Shown in pieces: positions 11,029 through 22,055 of a stretch of 64,000 bases of DNA. Within the stretch, counting starts at the first letter, position 1, and every line of letters starts with the position of its first letter. Origin of the DNA: Gigaspora rosea. Its lineage: Eukaryota; Glomeromycota; Glomeromycetes; Diversisporales; Gigasporaceae. The position numbers and the translations under genes were made by a program. The stretch spans positions 472,105 to 536,104 of the forward strand of contig QKWP01000035.1 of the NCBI GenBank assembly GCA_003550325.1. The letters run 5' to 3'. The notes under the pieces were generated by a model. It was not told the origin of the DNA. It made no database searches and saw only the letters and a program-made list of their open reading frames with translations.

Positions 11029-12129
11029 AGCATAATGAAAAGTCGTTTTGATTGGCCAATGTGATACAATTGATATAGATCGTTATACAAATTATTTATA
11101 TTAGTTTTAGAGTACTCTCTATATAAAAACGTAATCATCCATATGACAAGTGGCTAAGCACGTTACCTATGGTCAAATAATTTTCAGAAAACGTTGGTCT
11201 TTCACTTTACTAGCAGTTAGCGAATTTAATCACATATAATCCCATTCCCAGAAAACTTTTACTAGTGGCGTATTTTTGCTAATAGTCTAACAGTATAGTT
11301 AAGTAGGCTCGTGAAGTTTATTTTATTTTCTTTTTCTTTTTTGGTTTTTTTTCAAAAGCATTATTTCAACAGCTAATACACAGTCTTAAAACTTGTAATC
11401 AAGAGAATATTGGTGATTACAAGAAAGATCTGAATTTGTGAAAGATAGGAACTTCACAGGTAAATAAATTTGTATAAGGCGTAAAGACTAACAAATATAA
11501 AAAAGAGCGTTGAACAGTAATTGAAGTTGGCTTTTGTAGTATTATTCCGGCTAATACTGTAATATAGTTTGAAATAATATAGCAGATAGTAGTGATTAGC
11601 AAATAATGGTGTAATTGGTTATTTTCAAGTATTGTCTTCGATGTAATCAACTAGTGACCGAAACGATGCTTATTAAATATAATCAATTAAAATATAGATC
11701 GTAATTGGTACTTGTGTAGTTTTTATTTATCAAATATAATCATCGAAAATTAATAAAAAAAATAAATGAATAAAAAGAATAAAGTTAATTAAGTGTGGAG
11801 TACGTCAATTCAGAATCTACTAGTTTTTTGCCAAATGAAAAAATTATTGATGAAATAGTTAAATCAGTTGTCATCTAGGAGATGGTATGCATCTGAAATT
11901 TTTTTTAGGCTTCCTCATATCTTTTATAAAACTTTTAGTAAGAAATAATGCTATGTAATTTGTTGACATTGATAATAAGGATCTGACAGTTTGTTGAATG
12001 GTAGAGTTCTTACCCGGGTCAGAAAATAGTGATCCGGACGGGTCAGCTATTTGCTCGGGTCATGACCCAGGTCAACGGGTCATGTGGACAATCATAAAGT
12101 TTCTTAAAGATAATCGCTCTTTTCAATTA

Positions 12130-12232
12130 CTGAATTAGGAAGACAATCGAATTTTATGAATTCTGCATATTACCATTGTCAAAACAATGGTAATATGCAG
12201 GATTCATAGGATGCATAAATTTGATTGTCTCC
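12130..12232. repeat. Hairpin in the 5' part of the hAT transposon
   Basis: AATTAGG(A)AGACAATC...ATATTACCATTGT is followed after a CAAA-size loop by its complement, giving arms of about 48 bases with a few mismatches. It lies between the transposon end and the transposase gene. It could be a tiny foldback insertion or a structural element of the leader. Confidence 0.75.
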
Positions 12233-13000
12233 CTAATTTGAAGAAATCGGTATAACCCTTACATAAAGTTGATTTTCTTAGAAATCATACGCCAAGAGGC
12301 ATATCGTTTATAATCGGAGGTTTGTAAAAATTTGGAATTTTACATAAATAAAAATCCAAATTTTTCTGGGTCCCTGATAGTAAGTATTTTAAGGAATAAT
12401 TTAAAATTGTCAATAATCTTAGGTATATTTTTATTGGTACGTTTTTTTTTGTGGTTTTAAGTAGAATAGTTGTAAAATTCTACGTAGAAATTTTCAAAGT
12501 ATCATTTTAGCATGTTCACGAAATAGTTAAAGCCAAGTTGTTACTTACGAATTGGGGCTGAATTAGATAAGCACAAAGCATTGGGGCGTTATCTAATATC
12601 AGCTAGGGCTGAAAATTTTATGGGAATTTTTAAAATCATTGTATCGCTTTGCAGAATTGGTGTAAGAGAAGAATTACAGTTTTAGATTTCTTGCATTGTA
12701 AGCATGTATATAAAAATTGAATTAGTACGCATTTCAAAGTTCCTAACGCCCAAATCTTACCATTAAATACTTCTAGATCATTTGTGTGTCATAACACTCG
12801 TACTATTATTATTATAAAAAGCCAGTTGAAGACTACGATAAACCTTATCAAAAAAAAACAAAAAAGACCGTTGAACCTACCATCAACATAAAGCAAATAG
12901 AATTACATAATGTAAGTCTTTAATACGAGAAATAGTTCATTTTGTTGTGAAAAATAATTAACAATCTTATTTTATCATATAGAATTACCAAGCAGATAAT

Positions 13001-15187
13001 ATGAACGATGAATTTCTAGAAGATATGGTGTTAGAGTCTGAGAATGTGTTAGAGCATGATGATGCGTTAGAGACTGATAATGCGTTAGAGCCTGATGATG
13101 CGTTAGAGGCTGGTGATGCGTTAGAGCCTGACGATGCATTCGAGCCTGATAATGTGTTTGAGCCTGATGATTATGATTTAGATGGGTCGGAATCTAATAA
13201 TTCGGATGGTAATGAAAATAATGAAGATTTACTTCAGTCCGTATTATCACAAACTGGCCATCAAGTTTTGGCTAAAACACGAAAAAGAAATGAAAGGGCG
13301 GGTGGTAGTCCCGTTAAACAATTTTATGAGACAATGTTAATTAACAATTCAGAATTTTGGGTTTGTCGCCATAAATCTTGTATTCCACGGGCAAAATATT
13401 TAAAGGATGGATCTACTTCGAATTTATGGCGGCATTTGAGAAATAAGCATCATATTTCACGAGATTTTGTGGAAAATGGTCGAGTAAAGATTGTAGTAAA
13501 GGATAATAATAAGTGTGAATTTGTTGTAATGCCAGAATCCTCGCAGTCAACAATAATGCAAACATTTAGCAAAATGAAAAAATATGCATTTAATAACCCC
13601 AAACAAAAAAATCTTGATAATAATGTAGCTGCTTTTATCATTGAGGAACTTCAACCATTTTCAATTATTCAATCACAGACGTTTAAAAGAATAATTGAAG
13701 GGCTTGATATCCAAGCCAATATACTTAGTAACGATCGTTTGAAAGAAATTCTTATAAATTCCGAGGATAAGGTATTACGAACCCTTCGTGAATGTGCTCT
13801 TGATAGCGCTGAAATTAGTTATATTTCATTTACAACTGATATGTGGACATCAGATAATGGTGATCCATACATCGGACTTACTCTTCATTGGATAAATGAT
13901 AGTTTTCAAATAAAAGAAATGATTGGTAATATCTCGTATCTCCCATATCCCCATACCGCAGAATGTCTTTTAAATAAAATTGTTGAAATTTTAGATAGTC
14001 TCCAACTTAAACATATAACTGTTAGTGGTACAGTTGATAACGGGTCAAATATTAAATCGTGTTTAGAAAAATTGGAAAAAAAATATAGCATTTTTAAAGT
14101 TCATTGCTTCGGTCATACGTTACAACTTGTGATTAATGATGCGTTAAAAGAGTGTTCAGAAATTACTAATTTAATAAAAAGATGTAAAGATGTTGTATCA
14201 CATTTTAGCGGAAGTCCAAAGCAGAAGCAATTCCTTTTAGAAGCACAAATGGAGATAGAAGACTGGAATAACTTTCTTTTTGTAGTTCGTGATGTTTCAA
14301 CGAGGTGGAATTCGACGTTTTATTTATTAAAACGGTTAACGGTCCTTAAACCAGCAATGTATAAGTATAAGTCGATTTTGGTTGAAGTTAATGATAATAG
14401 CTCGCTAAGAAGTTATGAAGACAAAGAGTTATCATTAGATGAATGGGAAAAAGTAGCCGAGTTAGTTAAATTATTGTATTCATATGAGGTTGTTTCAAAA
14501 AAATTATCTGGTTCACAGTATCCAACACTTTCTCAAGCATGGTTCGCAATTAATTTTATTAAAATAAAACTCGATTATACAATAATAAATAATGTTGATG
14601 TTCAGAAATTTGGAGGTCTTCTTCGTGAATCAATTCAGAAACGATTTTTAGAACCGACAAGGCCAATTCGATTTGCTGCTTTTTTTGATCCGCGTACTAA
14701 GGACATGCAAATATTTACAGAAGATGAGAAGAATCGAACTATTTCAGAAGCACGTATAGAATACCTTCAATTAGCTACTAATTTTTATGAGTTAGATAAT
14801 TTATCTGATACAGCATCTAGTGAGATAATGAATAGCGAAGATATTTTTTCTAACCCAGAGGACAGTTTTCAAGAACATTCAAGTCAAGATGATAATAATA
14901 TCGCTAACCGTGAATTTAATTCATATTTATTACTACCAAGGGTTCCAAGTGAAACAAACATACTTCAATGGTGGGCATCAAGAAAATCCGATTATCCCAT
15001 ACTTGCAAAACTTGCTCGCAAGTATCTCTCCATCCCAGCCACCTCAGTACCATCCGAACGCCTTTTTTCATCTGCGGGTCTCACTATTACCGAAAAACGA
15101 ACAAGACTCAATCCTCAATTTGTTGAATCGATTCTCTTTCTTAAATCGGCTCTAAAGCTTTGGCCTGCTTCACATATATTTAACTAG
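13001..15187 (+). CDS. hAT transposase with BED-type zinc finger
   Basis: DDE-type transposase expected to excise and insert the surrounding element in the nucleus. Order: acidic N-terminal repeat (about residues 10-57), BED-like zinc finger (Cys122, Cys127, His145, His150/151), RNase H-like core with FTTDMWTS (Asp280), VSGTVDNGSN (Asp346) and the STRW motif (Arg435-Trp436), then the hATC dimerisation segment 645-720 (LQWWASRKSDYPILAKLARKY, SVPSERLFSSAG with Glu686). The three putative catalytic residues and the RW pair are all present and the 728-codon frame is unbroken, so it may be active. GTAAGT at 12912 and ATATAG before 12983 could delimit a 5'-leader intron. The ATG at 13001 is the first in frame after that acceptor. 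In glomeromycotan annotations such proteins often appear as zinc finger BED / ricesleeper-like. Confidence 0.93.
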   Translation: MNDEFLEDMVLESENVLEHDDALETDNALEPDDALEAGDALEPDDAFEPDNVFEPDDYDLDGSESNNSDGNENNEDLLQSVLSQTGHQVLAKTRKRNERAGGSPVKQFYETMLINNSEFWVCRHKSCIPRAKYLKDGSTSNLWRHLRNKHHISRDFVENGRVKIVVKDNNKCEFVVMPESSQSTIMQTFSKMKKYAFNNPKQKNLDNNVAAFIIEELQPFSIIQSQTFKRIIEGLDIQANILSNDRLKEILINSEDKVLRTLRECALDSAEISYISFTTDMWTSDNGDPYIGLTLHWINDSFQIKEMIGNISYLPYPHTAECLLNKIVEILDSLQLKHITVSGTVDNGSNIKSCLEKLEKKYSIFKVHCFGHTLQLVINDALKECSEITNLIKRCKDVVSHFSGSPKQKQFLLEAQMEIEDWNNFLFVVRDVSTRWNSTFYLLKRLTVLKPAMYKYKSILVEVNDNSSLRSYEDKELSLDEWEKVAELVKLLYSYEVVSKKLSGSQYPTLSQAWFAINFIKIKLDYTIINNVDVQKFGGLLRESIQKRFLEPTRPIRFAAFFDPRTKDMQIFTEDEKNRTISEARIEYLQLATNFYELDNLSDTASSEIMNSEDIFSNPEDSFQEHSSQDDNNIANREFNSYLLLPRVPSETNILQWWASRKSDYPILAKLARKYLSIPATSVPSERLFSSAGLTITEKRTRLNPQFVESILFLKSALKLWPASHIFN
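13028..13171 (+). repeat. Acidic hexapeptide repeat in the transposase N-terminus
   Basis: About eight units of (V/A)(L/F)E(P/T/S/H)D(D/N), 18 bp each, e.g. GATGATGCGTTAGAGCCT. In-frame slippage keeps the frame open. The segment is strongly negative, disordered by composition, and lies before the DNA-binding finger. Confidence 0.85.
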
Positions 15188-16294
15188 GTAATAAAAATTT
15201 TTATTTTTGTTTTAAAATAATTGAATTTAGCAACGTAACAAACAGTAATTGAATTGGGCAGATAGTGGTGAACGAAAATTATGAAGTACTTACGGGTCTG
15301 GATAAATCATTAAAAATCGAACTGCCAATACATTTAAAAATTCAAGAAACATATCACATAAAAAAATATAATGAATACATTTAAATATATCATTAAATTT
15401 GAACCATGTGTTTGCATTAAGAATGAGAGGAAACTTACTGAATGATAGACAGATATAAGAAACCACCTGAAGATTTAAAATAAGTATTAGAATCGCGTAT
15501 GTAATTTATTGAACATTGTGTGCACTTGAACATTGAACATTGTGTGCGCACATACTATTTTTTAAAGAAAAAAATACTTATCATAGAAATAAAATGTAAT
15601 AGCATTTCTGGGATGATATTGATATCCGTGTTTTATTTGATGCGATAAATAAAAGAAATAAATTATATTTTATAGTAGATTGACACGATTATTACACAAA
15701 ATTACGATATTTATAAGAAAGTTGCATTTTAGTATGTTTTTGCCTATTTTGAATCCTGACCCATTTAACCCGGGTCAAAGCAATTTTTGACCCGTGACCC
15801 ATTGGGTCAGGTGACCCGTACGGGTCACCCAACCTGGGTAAGAACTCTATTGAATGGTCTCCTTGGATACTCGATTAATTGCCGGTCAGGGATAAAAAAA
15901 AATGGTATGTTGTAAAATTGTTGTAAATTAAAATTAATATTTTTACTAATAGAAATTTTGAACTACATAATAAATTGACATATCGATAGTATCATTTGGA
16001 TCTCTCTTGTAATTACCTATGTCAAGTTTTTATTATATTAGCTATTGAAATAACGCTTTTGAAAAAAAACTAAAAAAAAAGAAAATAAAATAAATTTCAT
16101 GAGCCTACTTAACTATACCAGATACTGTTAGACTCTGTTAGACTATTAGCAAAAATATGCCAGTAGTAAAATTTTCCGGGAATGGGATTATATGAGATTA
16201 AATTCGCTAACTGCTAGTAAAGCGAAAGACCAACGTTTTCTGAAAATTATTTGACCATAGGTAACGTGCTTAGCCACTTGTCATATAGATAATT

Positions 16295-17191
16295 ACGTTT
16301 TCATATAGGGAGTACTCTAAAACTAATATAAATAATTTGTGTAATGATCTACATCAATTGTATCATGTTGGCCAATCAAAACGACTTTCTATCATGCTTA
16401 TCAAAAAAGTAAGGTAATTTTGGGGTACATACAGGAGGCATCCACTTATTTGCGTGGGTAATACAAGCTCCTGGAGAGGAAATAGCCAATCGGAAAGTGC
16501 AAATTTTGACTATTCCAGATCAGCCCAACGAAGAATTCGAACATGCGTAAAAGAAGAAAAAAGTGAAAATACGCAAAAACTAATGTTTAAATCGATCTTG
16601 GTGCACTAATTAAAAATGACGGGAATGAAATTTTACTTAAATTAAGCATCACTCTAACCCTATAGCCTCTAACGTTAAGGCCCTAACCCTAAATCACTTA
16701 GTTTATTTACAAAATCGGAATTCCTTTTTTGGTTTGNACGTTTTCATATAGGGAGTACTCTAAAACTAATATAAATAATTTGTGTAATGATCTACATCAA
16801 TTGTATCATGTTGGCCAATCAAAACGACTTTCTATCATGCTTATCAAAAAAGTAAGGTAATTTTGGGGTACATACAGGAGGCATCCACTTATTTGCGTGG
16901 GTAATACAAGCTCCTGGAGAGGAAATAGCCAATCGGAAAGTGCAAATTTTGACTATTCCAGATCAGCCCAACGAAGAATTCGAACATGCGTAAAAGAAGA
17001 AAAAAGTGAAAATACGCAAAAACTAATGTTTAAATCGATCTTGGTGCACTAATTAAAAATGACGAGAATGAAATTTTACTTATATTAAACATCACTCCAA
17101 CCCTATAACCTCTAACGTTAAGGCCCTAACCCTAAATTTTTAACTCTCGCACTTAGTTTATTTACAAAATTGGAATTCCTTTTTTGGTTTG
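16295..17191. repeat. Near-identical 440-bp direct duplication joined at a single N
   Basis: Bases 16295-16736 recur at 16738-17191, differing by a 12-base insertion and a few substitutions. The only base between the copies is an N (16737). The join falls inside the right TIR of the long-TIR element followed by the 16445 element. A gap-filled assembly junction is more likely than a real tandem copy. Confidence 0.9.
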
Positions 17192-17210
17192 TGTTACCCG
17201 CACAAATAAG
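16445..17210. mobile_element. Element with CTTATTTGCG ends, copy A (spans the duplication)
   Basis: Left end CTTATTTGCGTGGGTAATAC; complement of right end CTTATTTGTGCGGGTAACAC. Interior has TAACCCTA-type telomere-like runs. It lies between GGTACATACAGG and AGTATCAAAAAAG of the foldback element. No clean target duplication is visible. A second copy with an inserted element is at 48625-49538. Confidence 0.6.
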
Positions 17211-17265
17211 GAGTATCAAAAAAGTAGGTGCAGGAGTATCAAAAACGTAGGATTTGCATAGCTCA

Positions 17266-17634
17266 CCCAAAACAATTTTCTGGTCATGTGACTTTTTGTG
17301 GCAAACCAATTGAATTTTGGGATCAGATATAACGTAAAAATCGAGCTTTTTTATGATTTTTCATAAAAAACACCAATAACTACGAAGTTTGTCTATGGAA
17401 ACGTCTACTGCGCATTAACAAAAAAATTCCTTGCAAAATTTTAGTATGAGTAACACTCTAACCAAGCGTCTAACCCAAACCATAACCACTTGATTTATTA
17501 CTTTAATTCTTTCGCTTTATTCGATTGTTTTGATTTTGATTTTCACGTTACACCTGATCTCAAAATTTGATTGGTTTGTGCCACAAAAAGTCACATGACT
17601 GGAAAATTTTTTGTGGGTGAGCTACTATCGTCGC
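17266..17634. mobile_element. Outer palindromic element with TAGCTCACCC ends (most of it)
   Basis: CCCAAAACAATTTTC.GGTCATGTGACTTTTTGTGG at the left pairs with the complement ending GTGGGTGAGCTA at 17634. The missing first bases TAGCTCA are at 9296-9302 and repeated at 17259-17265, so the whole 8-kb composite sits in its left end. Interior motifs (TCTATG(G)AAACG.CTACTGCGCATTA, TTCCTTGCAAAATTTT) recur at 29700, 46397 and 49550. Confidence 0.7.
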
Positions 17635-18013
17635 TACGCTTACGTTGATCACACTTTTCATACACCAATCATTAAATGCAAAAATGTTGACACACAAGTG
17701 GCTAAGCAACTAAAATTTACCACTATTTAGTCACAATGGTAACACTTTAAATGGCTTTTTCAATTAAAAGCAACCCCGAAATTATCCGAGTTTACATATT
17801 TAGAAATCATAGCCAACTGTGGCATGCAAGATTTTGTAGACGAACATCCTTGAACATTTTGGTAAACCATGCTCTCCGTTTTCACTTACGGAAAACTCCG
17901 TTCCTGGTAAAGTTTTCCTTGAGGAGTGTTTATTGTAAATCCTAACATAAGCGAACTTTAGCGCATCACAATGATCACGTGCCAGTGAAATTTTGGTAGG
18001 AAGATAGCAAAGA
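17635..18013. other. No gene seen
   Basis: Short overlapping frames on both strands show no domain and no splice logic. Nothing identifiable. Confidence 0.35.
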
Positions 18014-18663
18014 TGCAAAACTTTCATTTTTGATACGCCTGCACTTACTTTTTTGATACACTTAAATGTAGCCTTACTTTTTTGAGATATGACGATTTTA
18101 AAATCACGTGACCGCAACTTAAAATCGACCAATGGGATCACAGGTAAGATTCTAAAAGAAATTTATAAAGAAAGCATAAGGTCTTCTCGATCGAAACTCA
18201 ATTTTCTATTATGCTGACCTTAATTAAATGTTTAAAAAAGATTGTAATGTAGAGAAGAAAACTACGATCCCAAAGGTGGCAAGATCACCAAGATTGGCTC
18301 AGAATATTGCGAGAATTTAGTAAAAAACTTTTGCGATTATTTAAAGTTTGTTAAAAATTTAAAGAGTTTTTAACACATATCTTGTGATACACTAAGATAA
18401 TCTTACTACCATTAGCATAGTAAGTTCCTTCTATACAACTTTAACTAGAAGTCTAAAGTATGATTGACATAATAAAAAAATTAAATCCGATTAAAAAAAT
18501 TCAAGTTTAGTTATTTCTTTAGAATTTTATCTGCAATACCATTGGCCGATTTAAGTGCGACGATCACGTGACATTTTAAAATCAAAAACGTAATAAGATT
18601 TTTGGGGTACATTTAATTGTACAAAAAAGTAGGTGCAGGTGTATCAAAAATGAAAGTTTTGCA
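18014..18663. mobile_element. Foldback element of the TGCAAAA family
   Basis: Left TGCAAAACTTTCATTTTTGA, followed by TACGCCTGCACTTACTTTTT; the right end is its complement. Inner arms GACGATTTTAAAATCACGTG and complement. The centre carries AAAACTACGAT(C/T)C.AAAGGTGGCAAGATCA, which recurs at 48280, so the interior is shared too. Flanks show no matching target duplication, so this copy is old or rearranged. Confidence 0.75.
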
Positions 18664-19045
18664 ACATTGGTATGGGCTCAAGTAGAATCAATCAAATGGT
18701 GCAAAAGAAAAAAGTGAAAAAATAAAAAGAACATAATTTAAATAAGAATATGTTGAACAATTAGCAAAATTGAAGGAATGAAGTATTTTGGTCTACTCTT
18801 CTTAAAACAATTAAGGATTAGATATCCTTATCTTTTATATAACTATTTGTTTTAATGAATTTAATTTATATCGATACCGCACTTTATTTCATAACACAAA
18901 TCTGTCACCTACCTCACTAAATTAACATTGAAAACCCATTTAACTTAAATTCTTGGATAGTAACCCGTAAATTTTATAATATTAAACATGACATGATCTA
19001 TTTAAAAAGCAAATCCATGAATACAGTAATTATTATTTACTTATA
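18664..19045. other. No gene seen; dispersed flank repeat
   Basis: Begins with the TATGGGCTCAAGTAGAATC segment also found at 1691. No coding signal; AT-rich down to the pogo-like element. Confidence 0.35.
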
Positions 19046-19276
19046 CAGTCGTACCTCTTCATAATCACACACTATATAATCACATCATATAAAAACCTTT
19101 TTATAATCACACCTATATTTAGGCCCATTTGCTAATTAATATATAAAAAGACCTCTATATGGGTTTTACAATGCTTAAAAGTTTTTAATTCATTGGATAG
19201 GCACACCTCTTTATAAGAACATTTTTTTAAAAAGTTCCTATGGTCCCAAAAGTGTGATTATAAAGAGGTATGACTG
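19046..19276. mobile_element. pogo/Tc1-like small element, copy A (231 bp)
   Basis: CAGTCGTACCTCTTCATAAT and complement CAGTCATACCTCTTTATAAT at the ends, flanked by TA on both sides (19044-19045, 19277-19278). A CAGTC start with TA duplication fits pogo/Tc1-mariner elements. An inner palindrome repeats TATAATCACACCT. No coding sequence. Confidence 0.85.
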
Positions 19277-20460
19277 TACTCGCGAATTCATACGTATACC
19301 GGTATGCGTATGTACAATACTGCAATATTTAAAACAAAAAATTAACAATCAAATCGAATCTGGATTACTTGAGAATGCCTTAAATTGCACATAAATTACA
19401 TTATATAATAAATGAACAGCCCTTCAAAACTGATAAAATACACACAATCTGCATTAAGATAAAGAAAATTTGTAAATATAACATGAGGAAAGATGAATTT
19501 AAAAAAAAATTATAATTCTGAATCTAAAATAAAGGTAGTATGGCAATTCTGCCCATTTTGCAAATTAACTGCAAATACTTTAATTTCTTCTTCAGCAAAA
19601 CAAATCGAAAATTTAACTGGTCTATTGAGACCAAGATCTATATCTGGGAGATTAACTTTCAACTCGCCAAGAAATTGAACTCCTTCTTCATAACAATATT
19701 TTGGTTCATTATTTTGAGTAATATAGATTTTAAAGCCCATAGTTGATTGATTAGGAATTAATGGAACAAATGTACTTTCAAACTTCTGATCAATTCTAGC
19801 TTGTGCCCTATATATATGCGCGTGTTAAATGTCATTTAAATAGATGACTACAAAACAGTCCTTTTGATGCTTACCCTCTCTTAGCTAAAATAGAAAACTC
19901 GTTAGAACGCAATATATTAGTTCCATATGTATATTTAAGCACACGATCAAGGATGATCGGCCTAGAAAGAGGTGCTTTCACTGATGCATCAGCATTGTTG
20001 CGTAGACCATATACAACGGCACCACTAACTACTGCTGTAACTGGTTTCGGTGATACTAAAATATACTTGACATCATTTTTAAATTCTTTCTTAATTCTTT
20101 CTTGTAAATATTTAGAAGCTAAAAAAAATAAATAAATAAATAAATGCGAAGCAATAATTAAATGAAAGTGTTCAAAAGGATTTAAAAAATTACCACTAAA
20201 CCCTCCAACCATAAATATTGCTGAGCATGTGTTACGACAATTTTGAAGTTGTAATCGTACAAGTTGGATAATTCTTTCAATAACCGGGTCAAACATTTTT
20301 TTAACATCACTGGCACAAATTTTAATCATCCAATCTTTTTTATCAAGAAAAAGTTTTATTTCCCCTGTGACATGATTCTTTAACGCTTTACAGGTTCTCT
20401 AAAAAAAAAAATTAATATTCCGGATATTCAATAACACTCATGTTTAAATTATATTGTATA

Positions 20461-20700
20461 TAAGACCGTTTGAAGCTATATTTTCGTTTAACGTTTCCTT
20501 ATGGTGCTTGGGGTCAATTTGAATAAACATTATGTTTTTTATATTGCAAAAATAATCACATTATTATTGGTTGGCTTATAAAACAAGTGACTTATTGAAT
20601 CTCAAGACGTAATGAACGTTCTAATTGGCCTGTTTAATTTTAGAGTGGAGCTTTTGAAGGTGTGGGGACGTTAAACGAAATTGTAGCTTCAAACAGCCTA
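20461..20700. mobile_element. Palindromic element in an Hsp70 intron (about 240 bp)
   Basis: Left GTTTGAAGCTATATTTTCGT and complement GTTTGAAGCTACAATTTCGT followed by TTAACGT at both ends; arms about 35 bp. Exact borders and target duplication are unclear (TA possible). It sits between the splice donor at 20726 and the acceptor at 20399, so splicing would remove it. Confidence 0.7.
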
Positions 20701-21974
20701 AGCATCAAAATAAAATGCCACTTTACACCAAGATCAAATTCATAACTGAAGTTCTCCTCTCCAGTGTATTTAGCTTTGACTTCTTGACAGAATACACGTA
20801 TCATATATTGCATTTGGCTATATTAAACTAGATTTAATAAAAATGAAAAGAAATGAATGCGAAAAAAATTTCAATTAGACTTTATATACCCATAATTTTT
20901 CTCGCAAAGTAATTCTATTGCCTCGTGACCGACAATTTCACCAAGAAATTTTAAAAATTCCTGATCGATAAAGACAGATCCGCAAAAATCCCCAGTACAT
21001 TCTAAATTAATATCAATGTATATCATGTGCGATAACCAAAATGTGTTATACAATATGATTCTACTTACCTGTTACTTCACTTAATGCTACCTCGCAGTTA
21101 CTTAATAATTTACGCATCGTTAAATCAACTGTTCCACCTCCACAATCAATAATTAAAAAATTGGCTATATAACTTATAATGTTCAATAAACAATTTTTTT
21201 ATTAAGTTGTTATATGCAAAATTTAAAAGTTTAATGATAATAACTACATTCGTCTTTTCCAAGGAAAAATTCTCTCAAGCTGTTCTTAGTCATGCAATAT
21301 ATGGCTGCTGCTTCAGCTTTGTAAAATAACATAAAACATTTTATTTATATGATAAATAATAATTAATTAGCATATAAACATCCTTACGTTCTGTTATGAA
21401 TTGTAATTTATCTGACTCAATTTCTGAAGTCAAATTTGCTTTGGATGCACATTCACGCATAATTTGTTTTGAACGATATGAATATACTACTGGGATAGTA
21501 AGAATCCATCGAACGTTCTTCAAAGTGACCCCTGGCCAATGTTCAGAGATACCTTCTTCGATCAACTAACAGAAAAATAAAAATAAATAAAAAATAAATA
21601 AAAAATAAAAAAATTAATTCTTATATGGTATTAATAGAAGATTATTACCTCTCCTAATATAATTTATAGAGCCAATGCCATATATAATACAATAAATCAA
21701 CATTAAATATGGTACAAGAAAGGTTTTATGAATTACTGGTCGGCTTTGCATAAAAAATTTTAATATTTTGAGGCAAAATTTCGGTTAAAATTTTTTCTTT
21801 AAATTTTACTTCCACGATGAGTTGTTGACGAATGCATTGGACATTTGTCACGTGATTCTCCGTATAGCTATCTGCAAATAAATTAAACATACCCATTTTT
21901 TTTAAATAGTCGGTGATAGCTCGTTTATATCTCTGTTCCTCAATCGGATGAAATTGTGTAGGAAGATTTAACTT

Positions 21975-22055
21975 TAAATTCTTAACTAATTTATTTGAAC
22001 CAATTTCTAATTTATTTAAACCAAGTTCTAATTTACTTAAACCAAGTTTAAATAA
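21975..22055 (-). repeat. In-frame tandem repeat in the Hsp70-like exon
   Basis: Three units of 24-27 bp encode LGLSKLE, LGLNKLE and IGSNKLV after IELFK. This replaces the usual FKLHLG-type stretch between the N-terminal lobe strands and shows local slippage in the same exon that carries the disabling changes. Confidence 0.7.

Larger units (their letters stand above)
12002..15849 (+). mobile_element. Complete hAT transposon (3848 bp)
   Basis: Ends TAGAGTTCTTACCCGGGT and complement TAGAGTTCTTACCCAGGT, flanked by the perfect 8-bp duplication TTGAATGG (11994-12001, 15850-15857). Dense GGGTCA/TGACCC motifs follow each end (12013-12085 and 15760-15840), as expected for subterminal transposase-binding sites. 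It carries an intact transposase. It lies inside the long-TIR element, so it is among the youngest insertions of this nest. Confidence 0.95.
11029..16398. mobile_element. Long-TIR Mutator-like element split by a hAT transposon
   Basis: Terminal inverted repeats of about 300 bp (11029-11330 and 16080-16398) begin AGCAT(A/G)AT.GAAAGTCGTTTTGATT and contain TAGTTTTAGAGTACTC and GGCTAAGCACGTTACCTATG. Flanks TATTAAAAA/TATCAAAAA suggest a 9-bp target duplication with one mismatch. Long TIRs and a 9-bp duplication are Mutator-like traits. Without the 3.85-kb hAT insertion it would be only about 1.5 kb, with no transposase visible, so it is non-autonomous. Confidence 0.7.
9303..17258. mobile_element. 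Composite foldback element with TGCAAAT ends, host to later insertions
   Basis: The left end (9303: TGCAAATTTTACGTTTTTGA, then TACTCCTGCACCTAC) is matched by a near-perfect complement at the right end (17215-17258). The flanks carry TAGCTCA on both sides (9296-9302, 17259-17265). Inside, the element head occurs a second time at 10356. The simplest reading is two copies of one palindromic element, joined or nested, later split by a Mutator-like element (11029-16398), a hAT transposon (12002-15849) and two smaller elements (9881, 16445). Relatives lie at 18014, 47693 and 50158. Confidence 0.7.

Noticed and set aside
13450..14091. Minus-strand frames opposite the transposase
   Set aside because: Shadows of the 728-codon plus-strand frame.
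17800..18141. 113-codon minus-strand frame
   Set aside because: It extends into the end of the 18014 foldback element, has no recognisable domain, and an overlapping plus-strand frame is equally long.
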